Counted from the stretch's first letter, positions 26,537 through 35,980 are shown. The stretch: 64,000 bases of DNA from Moraxella porci DSM 25326 (GCF_002014855.1 NZ_MUYV01000007.1:22475-86474); one strand, 5' to 3'. Made by a program: numbers and translations. Notes: generated by a model not told the origin, from the letters alone.

Positions 26537-26588
26537 CTAGAAGAACGACAGTTTGACAAGTACTAGAAGAACGATAGTTTGACAAGGT
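26537..26588 (+). repeat. Tandem 26-base direct repeat carrying -35 boxes
   Basis: Two adjacent units (26537-26562 and 26563-26588) beginning CTAGAAGAACGA and differing at three positions. Each contains TTGACA; the second one is used in the promoter just below. Confidence 0.8.
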
Positions 26589-26607
26589 AACAGTGCTTTG
26601 GCATAAT
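26579..26607 (+). promoter_or_regulatory. Sigma-70 promoter of the nitroreductase gene
   Basis: TTGACA at 26579-26584, a 17-base spacer and CATAAT at 26602-26607 give a near-consensus promoter 49 bases before the ATG. The upstream repeat copy has a second TTGACA without a matching -10. Confidence 0.75.
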
Positions 26608-26655
26608 CTTAAAAACTCTTAGCAAAACCACCGCACAACAAACAAGGACTTGCCC

Positions 26656-27363
26656 ATGACCACCCAAGACCAAACTGCCATCGTAGATAGCGTGATCACC
26701 GCTCGCCACTCAGTACGGGCATTTTTGGATACGCCTGTCGATACACAGACCATCAAAGATATTCTCACCGTGGCAAGCCGCGCACCATCAGGCACGAACA
26801 CACAGCCGTGGAAAGTCTATGTGGTGACAGGTGACAAACGAGCCCAGCTGATTGACAATATCTTTACTGCCAAACAAGCCATCGCCGATGATCCAAGTCT
26901 TGCGGACAAATTCCAAGAAACTTTCCCCTACTATCCGACCGAATGGATCTCGCCATTCATCGATCGTCGCCGTGAGAATGGTTGGGGACTGTACGGACTT
27001 TTAGGCATCCAAAAAGGCGATAAAGAAAAAATGGCGGCACAGCAAGATCGCAACTTCAAGCTATTTGATGCGCCTGTGGGGCTGTTTTTTACGGTGAATA
27101 AAGTGATGGGCACTGGCTCAAAGATGGACATCGCTATGATGATCCAAAATGTGATGATTGCCGCCAAGGCTCGTGGGCTTGACACCTGCCCGCAGGCTGC
27201 ATTCAACCACTTCCACCCTGTGGTGCTTGAGACGATCGGTGCAGGTGATGATGAAGAGCTGGTTTGTACTGTCGCGCTTGGCTATGCCGATGAATCAGAC
27301 ATCGTCAATACCTTTATCACGCCACGCGTGCCTGTGGATGAGTTTGCGGTGTTTTTGGATTAA
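26656..27363 (+). CDS. Nitroreductase family protein
   Basis: FMN-dependent NAD(P)H oxidoreductase fold, 235 residues. The N-terminal ITARHSVRAFLDTPVD and RAPSGTNTQPWKVYVVTGD contact FMN, and the C-terminal part has GLDTCPQAAFNHFHPVV and ALGYADES. Soluble, probably a dimer. AAGGA 7 bases before the ATG at 26656 decides the start. The physiological substrate is not deducible; family members reduce nitro compounds, quinones or flavins. Confidence 0.9.
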   Translation: MTTQDQTAIVDSVITARHSVRAFLDTPVDTQTIKDILTVASRAPSGTNTQPWKVYVVTGDKRAQLIDNIFTAKQAIADDPSLADKFQETFPYYPTEWISPFIDRRRENGWGLYGLLGIQKGDKEKMAAQQDRNFKLFDAPVGLFFTVNKVMGTGSKMDIAMMIQNVMIAAKARGLDTCPQAAFNHFHPVVLETIGAGDDEELVCTVALGYADESDIVNTFITPRVPVDEFAVFLD

Positions 27364-27386
27364 TAGGAGCAAAGGTACCAATTAAT

Positions 27387-27782
27387 ATGAAACATGCATT
27401 ATTCAAAATTTCTGCCCTCGCCATGATGATGACTGCGATAATCAGCTGTAGCGATGCCAACATTGCCAGTTACAACACACGAAAATCAGCGGATAATTTT
27501 GAAGTTAATCGCCGTATTGTGTTTTATAATGGTATCACGGATAACTACATCCTTGAGATTGAAGGCAGATGCTCATTTGAGTTGAATGATAGCAAAACTG
27601 CTTTTAATGTCATTTGCAAGACAGGTGAAAAAGCATTTAAAAGACATACATTAGTGCTATCTGACAATGTGACAGCATTTGTCGAACAAATTGAGCCCAA
27701 TCAGGCTGATAGTTATTTTTACCGAGTTATATTCAAGCCGTCCGCTATCGTACCTGATATGGAAGTTAAACTGCCAGAGTAA
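27387..27782 (+). CDS. Hypothetical lipoprotein
   Basis: 131 residues with a signal peptide ending AIISC, a plausible lipobox, so lipid-anchored in the envelope. The mature part has an internal Cys pair (GRCSFELNDSK and VICKTGEK) that could form a disulphide in a small beta-rich domain. It starts 24 bases after the nitroreductase gene and may be co-transcribed. No family recognised. Base composition is more AT-rich than its neighbours. Confidence 0.6.
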   Translation: MKHALFKISALAMMMTAIISCSDANIASYNTRKSADNFEVNRRIVFYNGITDNYILEIEGRCSFELNDSKTAFNVICKTGEKAFKRHTLVLSDNVTAFVEQIEPNQADSYFYRVIFKPSAIVPDMEVKLPE

Positions 27783-27796
27783 ACTGACAAAGCAAA

Positions 27797-27836
27797 CATA
27801 CTGGATTGATTATCGCACAATCCAGTATGTTTTGTT
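27797..27836 (+). terminator. Terminator after the hypothetical lipoprotein
   Basis: AACATACTGGATT and AATCCAGTATGTT form a 13-base stem around a 10-base loop, followed by TTG-rich sequence. Confidence 0.75.
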
Positions 27837-27855
27837 AGTATTTATAAACGAAATA

Positions 27856-28377
27856 TCACTTTAATAAATCGGTGAATTTTTCACGCAGTTTTGCCAATTT
27901 TGGTGGAATGGCAAAACTACAATACGGCTGGGTGGGGTTATTAGCAAAATAATTTTGGTGATAGCTTTCTGCTGGATAAAACTGCGGTGCCATCTCAAGG
28001 CGAGTCACGACCGGGATGCCATCTTTGATAAGCTCATTTATGAGTTGCTCAGCGATGGCTTGATCGGTGTTATCCTCATAAAAAATCACCGATGCATATT
28101 GTGTGCCGATGTCATTGCCTTGGCGGTTCGGCGTTGTCGGGTCATGGGTGGCAAAAAACACTGCCAAAATCTGCGATAAATCAATCACTTGATCATCATA
28201 GACCACCTGCACGACTTCGACATGACCTGTCGTACCTGTACAGACCGCTTGATAATTGGCGGTATCGGCACTGCCACCTGCATAGCCACTGATGACACTT
28301 TGCACACCTTTTAGTGCGCCAAACACCGACTCAGTACACCAAAAACAGCCGCCACCCAACAAGATTGATCGAATCAT
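27856..28377 (-). CDS. msrA: Peptide-methionine (S)-S-oxide reductase MsrA
   Basis: Repairs methionine-S-sulfoxide in proteins. The catalytic Cys is in [16 protein letters not shown] at the very N-terminus, followed by [17 protein letters not shown] and the [23 protein letters not shown] motif. 173 residues from the ATG at 28377, which has AAGGA 8 bases upstream; the longer frame would run into the divergent cmoA promoter. Confidence 0.95.
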   Translation of the reverse strand: MIRSILLGGGCFWCTESVFGALKGVQSVISGYAGGSADTANYQAVCTGTTGHVEVVQVVYDDQVIDLSQILAVFFATHDPTTPNRQGNDIGTQYASVIFYEDNTDQAIAEQLINELIKDGIPVVTRLEMAPQFYPAESYHQNYFANNPTQPYCSFAIPPKLAKLREKFTDLLK

Positions 28378-28410
28378 CGCCACATCCTTAATTTCAAATT
28401 GATAAATCAA

Positions 28411-28419
28411 TGCTATAAT
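28411..28419 (+). promoter_or_regulatory. Extended -10 element of cmoA
   Basis: TGCTATAAT at 28411-28419, 31 bases before the ATG, within the sequence TGCTATAATAA also seen before ccmC and lnt. A weak TTTCAA lies 16 bases further upstream. Confidence 0.5.
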
Positions 28420-28449
28420 AAGTCATTTTTACCAGTCTATCATAAGCCT

Positions 28450-29211
28450 ATGTCAAATACCAAGCACGACACGCTATTTACGACACCGCTGGATAAATCG
28501 GCTCGTTTTAGCTTTGATGAAGAAGTGGTGGCGTGTTTTCCTGATATGATTCGCCGCAGTGTCCCAGGCTATGGGCAGATGCTTGCCATGTTGCCGATTT
28601 TGGCTCGCCGTCATTGCCTATTTCGCCAAAATACGCATGATGGCAAAAAAGTCAGTCGTGTCTATGATCTTGGCACATCGCTTGGGGCGGTGAGTTTTGC
28701 TTTGGCGGATAAATTTCGTCCTGATGAGCTTGAAATCCACGCCATCGACATCTCAAAGCCAATGATCGATCGTGCCAAAAGTGTCGTCGGTGAGCATTAT
28801 CCTGATCATGACATTCGCTTTGAGCTTGCCGACATCACGCAGATGGACTTTGAGCCGTGCGATTTGATTGTTATCAATCTGACCTTGCAATTTCTCAATC
28901 CTGATGCCCGCCTAGCCCTACTACAAAAATGCCACGATGCACTGGCTGATGGCGGTATTTTGATTCTCACCGAAAAAACGCACCTAAGCGATGAACAAGA
29001 TGATGCATGGCGAGTCGAACGCTATTATGATTTTAAGCGAGCCAATGGCTACAGCGAGATGGAAATCAGCGGCAAAAGAAATGCGCTTGAGAATGTACTC
29101 ATCACCGACACGCTTGAGCTGCATCATCACAGACTGCAGCAAGCAGGGTTTGAGCGTCGTTTGACTTGGTTTATGTTTTTGAATTTTGCGTCGATTGTGG
29201 CGTTTAAATAG
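28450..29211 (+). CDS. cmoA: Carboxy-S-adenosyl-L-methionine synthase
   Basis: CmoA makes carboxy-SAM from SAM and prephenate. The chosen start gives [14 protein letters not shown], matching E. coli CmoA (SHRDTLFSAPI). Diagnostic stretches are [16 protein letters not shown], the SAM-binding [15 protein letters not shown] (usually GCSLGA; the Cys is Thr here), [15 protein letters not shown], and the C-terminal [30 protein letters not shown]. It is 11 bases before cmoB. Confidence 0.95.
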   Translation: MSNTKHDTLFTTPLDKSARFSFDEEVVACFPDMIRRSVPGYGQMLAMLPILARRHCLFRQNTHDGKKVSRVYDLGTSLGAVSFALADKFRPDELEIHAIDISKPMIDRAKSVVGEHYPDHDIRFELADITQMDFEPCDLIVINLTLQFLNPDARLALLQKCHDALADGGILILTEKTHLSDEQDDAWRVERYYDFKRANGYSEMEISGKRNALENVLITDTLELHHHRLQQAGFERRLTWFMFLNFASIVAFK

Positions 29212-29222
29212 CGATTTTTAGT

Positions 29223-30251
29223 ATGATGAACACCATTGCCCGTACCGAAAAAGCCTTATTTGACACCTTGTTTGACCTAGCTCAGCATCATCCTGTGGCG
29301 TATGAATGGCTCAAACGCCTACCTGATTGGCTTGGCAGTATCAAAAATAAAGAGCGATATGCACACGCCCCGTATTATGAATCCGTGATTAACAAACTGC
29401 CTGAAGTATCGCCAACGCATATTGATCTTGATGCCAGCTGTGTCACTGCTCATGTCAGCCTGACTCACAGTGACTATCGCAAAGCCGAAGCACTGCTGAA
29501 AAACCTGATGCCATGGCGAAAAGGCGGCTTTATCATCGGTGATGAGACGCATCAAATCCATATCGACACCGAATGGCGTAGCGATCACAAATGGGATCGC
29601 GTCTTGCCACACATCAGCGACCTTGGTGGCAAACGCGTGCTCGATGTCGGCGGTGGCTCAGGTTATCATGGCTTTCGTATGATTGGCGCGGGTGCTAGTA
29701 GCGTGGTGGTGATTGACCCATCTTGCTTGTTTTATCATCAGTTTATGGCGATACGGCATTTTTTGGGTGAGATGACCAACCGCTTTGGCCAATCACCGAT
29801 TCATTTTATCCCTGTGGGTTTAGAAGAATTGCCAAATGGCGGATTGTTTCATACCGTCTTTTGTATGGGTGTGCTCTATCATCGTGCTTCGCCGTTTGAT
29901 TGTTTATTACAATTAAAAAATCAACTGCTAAAAGGCGGTGAACTGGTGCTTGAAACTTTGGTCGTAGAAGGTGATGAAAATACCGTACTTGTGCCAAAAG
30001 ATCGCTATGCGATGATGAATAATGTGTATTTTTTGCCATCAGTGGCAGCACTGACGCTTTGGCTAGAAAAAGCAGGCTTTGTCGATGTCCACTGCGTCGA
30101 TATCAGCACCACCACAAGCGATGAGCAGCGTGCGACTGATTGGATGACTTATCATTCGCTATCAGACTTTTTAGATCCCGATGATGACAGCAAAACCATC
30201 GAAGGCTATCCACGCCCTGTACGCGCGGTGATGGTCGCCAAAAAGCCTTGA
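29223..30251 (+). CDS. cmoB: tRNA U34 carboxymethyltransferase
   Basis: CmoB transfers the carboxymethyl group from carboxy-SAM to 5-hydroxyuridine at tRNA position 34, extending wobble decoding. 342 residues: LMPWRKGGFIIGDETHQIHIDTEWRSDHKWDRVLPHI, the Rossmann motif VLDVGGGSGYHGFRMIGAG, DPSCLFYHQF and FCMGVLYHRASPFDCLLQLK are all characteristic. Operon with cmoA, closed by a terminator at 30325. Confidence 0.96.
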   Translation: MMNTIARTEKALFDTLFDLAQHHPVAYEWLKRLPDWLGSIKNKERYAHAPYYESVINKLPEVSPTHIDLDASCVTAHVSLTHSDYRKAEALLKNLMPWRKGGFIIGDETHQIHIDTEWRSDHKWDRVLPHISDLGGKRVLDVGGGSGYHGFRMIGAGASSVVVIDPSCLFYHQFMAIRHFLGEMTNRFGQSPIHFIPVGLEELPNGGLFHTVFCMGVLYHRASPFDCLLQLKNQLLKGGELVLETLVVEGDENTVLVPKDRYAMMNNVYFLPSVAALTLWLEKAGFVDVHCVDISTTTSDEQRATDWMTYHSLSDFLDPDDDSKTIEGYPRPVRAVMVAKKP

Positions 30252-30324
30252 CCTGCGATGATACAAACTGGCATTTGTGCCAATTTTATACAATTTACTA
30301 CACATCATTTGCCAAAGCTTGATT

Positions 30325-30359
30325 ATAATAAGCCAGCTGTCATGCGCTTGGCTTATTTT
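30325..30359 (+). terminator. Terminator after cmoB
   Basis: AATAAGCCA and TGGCTTATT pair around a 13-base loop, followed by TTG. Confidence 0.6.
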
Positions 30360-30438
30360 GTATTTGCCATACCAAACAAATGCAAAAACAACGCATGACA
30401 AACCAGTTAAAATAATACTCTAAAATTAAGGTGAAAAT

Positions 30439-31362
30439 ATGGCAGGTGGTAGCCTACTGATGTTACTCGATGACATCGCAACGATTCTTGATGATGTCTC
30501 AGTAATGACAAAAATGGCAGCAAAAAAGACTGCAGGCGTACTGGGTGATGATTTGGCGCTGAACGCTCAGCAGGTGACTGGCGTGCGTGCCGATCGTGAG
30601 CTGTCGGTAGTGTGGGCAGTTGCCAAAGGTTCGTTCATTAATAAAGTCATCCTAGTGCCAGCCGCTCTACTCATCAGTGCGGTGGCAGCTTGGCTGATTA
30701 CCCCACTGTTAATGCTCGGCGGTGCGTTCTTGTGCTATGAAGGTGCCGAAAAAGTCGTGCATAAATTCGCCCCAAACCTGTTGCCGCATGAGCTTGACGA
30801 TGATGCCGCACATCATGACCGTCTAGTCGCCAATGCTGATGAGCAGGTGGATTTGGTTGCTTTAGAAAAAGACAAAATCCGAGGTGCGATTCGTACAGAC
30901 TTTATCTTATCTGCTGAGATCGTGGTCATCTCACTGGGCGTGATGACGGCAGCGACATTTGCAACCAAAGCAGCGGCGCTATCAACGATCGCCATTTTGA
31001 TGACGGTGGGCGTGTATGGCTTGGTGGCGCTGATTGTCAAGCTTGATGATATGGGCGTGCATTTGCTGAATAAGCCTGACGCATCCTCTCAAGCGATCGG
31101 CCGTGCGCTGCTTGCTTTTGCACCAAAGCTAATGAAGTTTTTATCATTCGCTGGTACGCTTGCGATGTTCTTGGTCGGTGGTGGCATCTTGGTGCATGGC
31201 ATCGATATTTTGCACCATCAAGCCGAAGATCTGGCGGCATTGTCAGGCGTATTTGGCGGCCTTACCGAAGCGCTATATAATGGCGTCGTGGGTCTGATCG
31301 CAGGTTTGATTATCCTTGCTGTGGTAATTATGGCAAAGAAGCTATTTGGTAAGAAGCATTAA
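30439..31362 (+). CDS. DUF808 / YedI family inner-membrane protein
   Basis: 307 residues. It begins MAGGSLLMLLDDIATILDDVSVMTKMAAKKTAGVLGDDLALNA, the highly conserved start of the YedI/DUF808 family, followed by several hydrophobic helices (including LVPAALLISAVAAWLITPLLML, SAEIVVISLGVMTAATFA, and a C-terminal GLIAGLIILAVVIMAKKLF). Function unknown in all members. Single-gene unit ended by a terminator. Confidence 0.9.
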   Translation: MAGGSLLMLLDDIATILDDVSVMTKMAAKKTAGVLGDDLALNAQQVTGVRADRELSVVWAVAKGSFINKVILVPAALLISAVAAWLITPLLMLGGAFLCYEGAEKVVHKFAPNLLPHELDDDAAHHDRLVANADEQVDLVALEKDKIRGAIRTDFILSAEIVVISLGVMTAATFATKAAALSTIAILMTVGVYGLVALIVKLDDMGVHLLNKPDASSQAIGRALLAFAPKLMKFLSFAGTLAMFLVGGGILVHGIDILHHQAEDLAALSGVFGGLTEALYNGVVGLIAGLIILAVVIMAKKLFGKKH

Positions 31363-31406
31363 GTCACCTCAAGCGATGTGGCATTGAATAACTGCCATCG
31401 CCAATC

Positions 31407-31435
31407 AAAAAAAGACGCTTGAATGCGTCTTTTTT
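31407..31435 (+). terminator. Terminator after the YedI-like gene
   Basis: AAAAAAGACGC, TTGAAT and GCGTCTTTTTT form a clean stem with T run. Confidence 0.9.
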
Positions 31436-31511
31436 GCATATTGTGATAAATTGTTCGGCTGATTTATGAATCACTGGGATAAAGTGAAACACCCCTCGAT
31501 GCTGACGGCTA

Positions 31512-32222
31512 TCACCGCGTCCGCTGCTCGATGATGATCGAATCGATGCCGTTATTGCGCAGACGAATGCTGGCTGAGGTGGCCTCGCTTTGGCTCATCG
31601 GTGTGGAGATGACTTGGTACAGATAGCTGCCATCGTTTAATTCACGACGCACGACGATGGCATCGACACCTGCCATCAGCACTTCAGCGCGCTTTAGGTC
31701 GGCTTCGTGGGCTTGCTCATAGCTTTTGATTTGTAAGATGTGGCTGCCTTGACTGGTTTGGACTTGGCTGATGCCGCGCTCTGACTCGCTCATGGTCAGG
31801 CGATTGGTTGGCTCATCCGCCTCGGCTGCATCAATGGGTGCAGGTTCGACTTGGCTTGGCGCGCTGTTATTGGCATTAGAATGCACGATCAAATCCGTGC
31901 TTGGGGTGGGTAGGCTGACCACCTCGCGCTCTTGAATGCTGACGCCCTCAGGGATGCTTTGAAATTTTTGTTCAGGCAGCACTTCATAAAACTCAAATTC
32001 CATCGCAGGACTGGTGGTTTTGATGGGTTCAACCGGCGCTTCGAGTTCAGCGGTACTGCGGCGAAAGCCATCAAACAACGGCGAAAAATACAAAAATACC
32101 GACAGCATCACCACCACCAAAGCGCCCACCAACATCCATAATAGGCTGCTTAAGCCTCTGCTGCGGCGGCGCATCTCATCTTTATAGATGGCAGAAGGTT
32201 GTTTTTGAGGTCTTGGTGACAT
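31512..32222 (-). CDS. SPOR-domain membrane protein
   Basis: 236 residues: a basic cytoplasmic N-terminus (about 30 residues), one membrane helix (LLWMLVGALVVVMLSVFLYF), a Glu/Pro-rich linker, and a C-terminal SPOR domain from about residue 160 (ILQIKSYEQAHEADLKRAEVLMAG...VVRRELNDGSYLYQVIS). SPOR domains bind denuded glycan at the division septum, so a FtsN-like or DedD-like septal role is inferred. In many gammaproteobacteria this gene follows argS; argS is not here. Confidence 0.85.
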   Translation of the reverse strand: MSPRPQKQPSAIYKDEMRRRSRGLSSLLWMLVGALVVVMLSVFLYFSPLFDGFRRSTAELEAPVEPIKTTSPAMEFEFYEVLPEQKFQSIPEGVSIQEREVVSLPTPSTDLIVHSNANNSAPSQVEPAPIDAAEADEPTNRLTMSESERGISQVQTSQGSHILQIKSYEQAHEADLKRAEVLMAGVDAIVVRRELNDGSYLYQVISTPMSQSEATSASIRLRNNGIDSIIIEQRTR

Positions 32223-32418
32223 GGTGATATCCTTGGGCTGAGCGTACTGGCCAAAGCTGCATCGAGCGGCGCAACTGAACTTAAGATGACAAAATCAATG
32301 AATGATGACTATTGTAACAAATTTTTCTAAAAATATCGTGCTTATTGTTGCATGGTGGTTGGTAGTTGGGATAAATATTGTTATAATATGTGGATGAATT
32401 ATCACAAAGGTGCTTAGC

Positions 32419-32655
32419 ATGTCTGCGATGGCGACGCTATTTTTGGTATCGGCCGAGACGATTACCAAGTTGGGCTTGTATGTATTACTGCCTGTTTTTA
32501 TTGCATTTTTGATTTTTATTATGTGGGACATCTCCAAAAAATCAAATGCAGGCAGAGCAGGAACATTCTGGATTTTTGTGGCTTTGGGTATGGGTTTTTT
32601 TGGATTCATCGCCAAACTTGTGATCGAATTCGTCCTTGAAAAATGGGTTTTATAA
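32419..32655 (+). CDS. DUF2788-like small membrane protein
   Basis: 78 residues with two helices (about 12-36 and 48-68) separated by DISKKSNAGRAG. The MWDxxKKSNAG(K/R) turn is what I remember of the DUF2788 proteins of Acinetobacter and relatives. AAAGGTG 6 bases before the ATG at 32419 sets the start. Function unknown. Confidence 0.65.
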   Translation: MSAMATLFLVSAETITKLGLYVLLPVFIAFLIFIMWDISKKSNAGRAGTFWIFVALGMGFFGFIAKLVIEFVLEKWVL

Positions 32656-32727
32656 GCTTTAAATTGTTCATCGGCATTTGATGACTTGATTGACAATTTT
32701 AATTGATCTTAAACTTGGAGAAACGGT

Positions 32728-33081
32728 ATGAAAAATTTTGCACTAATTGCCGTGATGGCAGCAGCAGTGGCGTTGAGCGCTTGCAGCAAGCACCATGAGA
32801 AAGTCTATGCGGTAGATCGCGTTGAAGAAGCGCAGGCAGCTGCACTACAAAAGGCGCCACAAGCTGAAGAGATGATTTTTGATGATCATGGACAGCCGAC
32901 TTTTGTTGAGTTGTCAGGTGGCGCGGCAACTACCACCACATCTGCAGCCGATACTGCCGCTCCAGCTGATGCTGCCACCGATGCCGCTGCGCCTGCAGCT
33001 GATGCAACCACAGAAGCTGCGCCTGCAGCCGATGCAACCACAGAAGCTGCGCCTGCAGCCGATGCAGCCACCACCAATTAA
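32728..33081 (+). CDS. Low-complexity Ala-rich lipoprotein
   Basis: 117 residues with a lipoprotein signal ending ALSAC, a short conserved-looking part (KHHEKVYAVDRVEEAQAAALQKAP), then about 50 residues of Ala/Asp/Thr/Pro ending in a decapeptide repeat APAADATTEA. GGAG lies 7 bases before the ATG. The tail is probably an unstructured periplasmic spacer. No function known. Confidence 0.6.
   Translation: MKNFALIAVMAAAVALSACSKHHEKVYAVDRVEEAQAAALQKAPQAEEMIFDDHGQPTFVELSGGAATTTTSAADTAAPADAATDAAAPAADATTEAAPAADATTEAAPAADAATTN
32991..33070 (+). repeat. 30-base tandem repeat inside the Ala-rich lipoprotein gene
   Basis: Units at 32991-33020 and 33021-33050 differ by one base and a 20-base partial third unit follows. 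The period is a multiple of three, so changes in copy number keep the frame. Confidence 0.85.
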
Positions 33082-33222
33082 TCAAATTGATGAATGCTGT
33101 TTTATAAGCCTGTGGATTGCCGCAGGCTTATTTTGTATGGATCTGTCATCAGCTGGGTGCTTGATTTTTTTGGCGCAGCTTGATACAGTAGAGCTGATTT
33201 TAATGGAATAAGGAAAATACCC

Positions 33223-34350
33223 ATGGCACTACGACACGACATCGACCCTGATGGACTTTTGGAATATTCGGTGGTCTATACCGACCGTGCTTTGAACCAT
33301 ATGTCAGCACAGTTTCGGCAGGTGATGACTGATTTATCCAGCGAGCTCAAATCACTGTATCATGCAGATGCCATCGCCATCGTACCAGGCTCTGGTACAT
33401 CAGGTATGGAAGCGGTGGCGCGTGCTTTGGCGGCGGACAAGGACTGTGTGGTGGTGCGTAATGGTTGGTTTAGCTATCGCTGGACGCAGATTTTGGATGC
33501 CACAAAGGTGGCTAAGTCTGTTGAAGTATTTAAGGCAAGTCAGTCGGACAATGATGGCGTGGTGCAGTTTGCCCCTGCCGATATTGAGACGGTGACGGCT
33601 TATATCCGCAAAAATTGCCCGCAGATGGTCTTTGCACCCCATGTTGAGACAGCTTCTGGCATGATGCTGTCGGATGACTATATCCGTGCACTGTCTGAAG
33701 CAGTGCATGAAGTCGGTGGTCTGCTTGCCATTGACTGCATCGCTTCAGGTTGTATTTGGCTGGATATGCAGGCGCTTGGCATTGATGTACTGCTATCTGC
33801 ACCCCAAAAAGGTCTATCCAGCACCCCGTGTGCAGGGCTTGTCATGCTCTCAGCGGCTGCCAAAGAAGCGGTGCTTGCCAGTACGCCATCAAGCTTTGCC
33901 TTGGATCTTAAGGCATGGCTCAATATCATGATTGCTTATGAAAACGGCGGTCATGCCTATCATGCGACCATGCCAACTGACGGTATCAAGCAGCTAAGAG
34001 ATATGCTGTTTGAAGCTCGTGACATCGGCTATGACACCCTAAAAGCTGCCCAAATCAAGCTAGGTACTCAAATCCTAGCCGTGCTAAACGCCAAAGGCAT
34101 CCAAAGCGTCGCAGCACCTTCTGCTCAGGCCTATGGCGTCGTCGTCTGCCATGCGCCAAATGATGCGGTGCATAAGGGTGCAGCATTTGCCGAAGTGGGC
34201 TTACAGATCGCTGCTGGTACACCGCTACAAGTCGATGAACCCAGCGATTATAAGTCGTTTCGCATTGGGCTATTTGGGCTTGATAAGCTGATCGATGTCG
34301 ATGGCACGACTGAGCGATTTGCCCGTGCAGCGGATCAGGTGTTTGGCTGA
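33223..34350 (+). CDS. Class V aminotransferase (alanine-glyoxylate / serine-pyruvate type)
   Basis: PLP enzyme of fold type I, 375 residues. VPGSGTSGMEAVARAL binds the cofactor phosphate, LLAIDCIASGCIWLD carries the PLP-ring Asp, and the Schiff-base Lys is in LLSAPQKGLSSTPCAGL. The C-terminal half has the small domain with FRIGLFGLD. The subfamily looks closest to alanine-glyoxylate or serine-pyruvate aminotransferases, but the amino-donor cannot be fixed from sequence alone. Single gene with its own terminator. Confidence 0.85.
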   Translation: MALRHDIDPDGLLEYSVVYTDRALNHMSAQFRQVMTDLSSELKSLYHADAIAIVPGSGTSGMEAVARALAADKDCVVVRNGWFSYRWTQILDATKVAKSVEVFKASQSDNDGVVQFAPADIETVTAYIRKNCPQMVFAPHVETASGMMLSDDYIRALSEAVHEVGGLLAIDCIASGCIWLDMQALGIDVLLSAPQKGLSSTPCAGLVMLSAAAKEAVLASTPSSFALDLKAWLNIMIAYENGGHAYHATMPTDGIKQLRDMLFEARDIGYDTLKAAQIKLGTQILAVLNAKGIQSVAAPSAQAYGVVVCHAPNDAVHKGAAFAEVGLQIAAGTPLQVDEPSDYKSFRIGLFGLDKLIDVDGTTERFARAADQVFG

Positions 34351-34386
34351 TCCAAGTTCAAGCCTTTTATCACTACTTGAAAAATC

Positions 34387-34420
34387 AACAGGCTAGGTGT
34401 ATGCTTAGCCTGTTTTTTGT
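34387..34420 (+). terminator. Terminator after the aminotransferase gene
   Basis: AACAGGCTA and TAGCCTGTT with a 10-base loop and T6. Confidence 0.8.
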
Positions 34421-34438
34421 GTTTTTTAAGGATAAAAA

Positions 34439-35941
34439 ATGAGCCTAAATCAACTTGCTTATGAGCAAAATTTATCAGTTGTCAAAGACCTAACCCCCCA
34501 AAGCCTATGGCAATGGTTCGCCCGCATCTGTGCCACACCGCACCCAAGCTATCATGAAGAAGCTCTAGCCAATGACATCGTGGCATGGGCGAGCTCTCGT
34601 GGTATGACAGCCTATCGTGATGGCGTGGGCAATGTGATTATTAAAAAAAATGCTAGCCAAGGCTATGAGCATCATCCGACCATCGCACTACAAGCACACC
34701 TAGATATGGTGCCCCAAGCCAATGCCGATACGGTACATGACTTTACCACCGACCCGATACGCCTACGCATCCATCCTGAAGATGGCGAATGGCTGATGGC
34801 GACAGGCACGACACTCGGTGCGGATAACGGCATCGGCATGGCAAGCTGTCTGGCTGTCTTGGACAGTGATGACATCGCTCATCCACCACTTGAAGTGCTA
34901 CTGACCATGACCGAAGAGACGGGTATGATTGGTGTGTTTGGACTGCAGCCGCAGACCTTATCTGCACAGATGATGATCAATACCGACACCGAAGAGATTG
35001 GTGAAGTGTATATCGGCTGTGCTGGCGGTATCGATGCGGATATGAGCCTAAAGGTGGATTGGCAGGCATCAACATTTGATACGGCAATTGATTTGACCAT
35101 CAAAGGCTTGCGTGGTGGGCACTCAGGGATTGATATTCATAAAAATCGTGGTAATGCCATCAAGATTTTGGCGCGCATTTTGGCGGATGTGCAGGCACAA
35201 TTTGCCGACCGTTTTGGCATCAGTGCCATCACAGGTGGTACGCTACGAAACGCCATTCCCCGTGAAGCGTCGGTGAGTATCGCTTGCCAAGCGGCGGATA
35301 AAGATGCCATCTTAGCCATCATTGACCAAAGTATCGCTACTATCACGGGTGAGATTTGCCAAGGCGAACCCAAATTCACCGCCGTCATCAATGATGCCAA
35401 TGCCCCAAGCCAAGTGCTCGATACACAAAGTACCGCCAAGGCCATCCATCTGATGAATATCCTGCCAAGTGGTGTGGTGCGTTATAGCGATGTTGTGGCG
35501 GATACGGTAGAGACTTCATTGTCATTTGGCAAGGCACAGCTGACCGCTGATGCGCTTGAGTGTACGCTACTGATTCGCTCATTGATTGAGTCGGGCAAGG
35601 CGGCGGTGTGTCAGACGCTCTCAAGTATTGCTACACTTGCTGGTGCTGATGTCAAATTTGACGGTGATTATGTCGGTTGGACGCCAGACACAGGCTCTGC
35701 CATCACAGCGACCACCATGCGACTTTATACTGACATTCTAGGTCATGCGCCAGAGATTAAGGTCATTCATGCAGGGCTTGAGTGTGGATTGATCAAGACC
35801 AGTCATCCGACGCTTGACATCGTCTCCATCGGGCCGACCATCAAAAATGCCCATTCGCCTGATGAAATGGTGCATATCCCATCGGTGGTGACTTATTGGA
35901 CGCTGTTGACACAGATTTTGGCGAATGTGCCAAAGGCGTGA
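34439..35941 (+). CDS. pepD: Aminoacyl-histidine dipeptidase (peptidase D)
   Basis: M20-family zinc dipeptidase of 500 residues. Metal and catalytic motifs are ALQAHLDMVPQ, GTTLGADNGIGMA, and MTEETGMIGVFGL, followed by the dimerisation (lid) domain with GLRGGHSGIDIHKNRGNAIK; the last metal His is in HAGLECGL or the AHSPDE segment. Cytosolic, broad dipeptidase including carnosine-like substrates. A terminator sits directly after. Confidence 0.93.
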   Translation: MSLNQLAYEQNLSVVKDLTPQSLWQWFARICATPHPSYHEEALANDIVAWASSRGMTAYRDGVGNVIIKKNASQGYEHHPTIALQAHLDMVPQANADTVHDFTTDPIRLRIHPEDGEWLMATGTTLGADNGIGMASCLAVLDSDDIAHPPLEVLLTMTEETGMIGVFGLQPQTLSAQMMINTDTEEIGEVYIGCAGGIDADMSLKVDWQASTFDTAIDLTIKGLRGGHSGIDIHKNRGNAIKILARILADVQAQFADRFGISAITGGTLRNAIPREASVSIACQAADKDAILAIIDQSIATITGEICQGEPKFTAVINDANAPSQVLDTQSTAKAIHLMNILPSGVVRYSDVVADTVETSLSFGKAQLTADALECTLLIRSLIESGKAAVCQTLSSIATLAGADVKFDGDYVGWTPDTGSAITATTMRLYTDILGHAPEIKVIHAGLECGLIKTSHPTLDIVSIGPTIKNAHSPDEMVHIPSVVTYWTLLTQILANVPKA

Positions 35942-35945
35942 TGAT

Positions 35946-35980
35946 AAAACCGTTTGAATGTACTTCAAACGGTTTTGTTT
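35946..35980 (+). terminator. Terminator after pepD
   Basis: AAACCGTTTGAA, TGTAC and TTCAAACGGTTTT form a perfect stem followed by T-rich bases. Confidence 0.9.

Noticed and set aside
32295..32696. 133-codon minus-strand open frame
   Set aside because: Lies opposite the DUF2788-like gene, which has a good start and recognisable family turn; the minus frame has neither.
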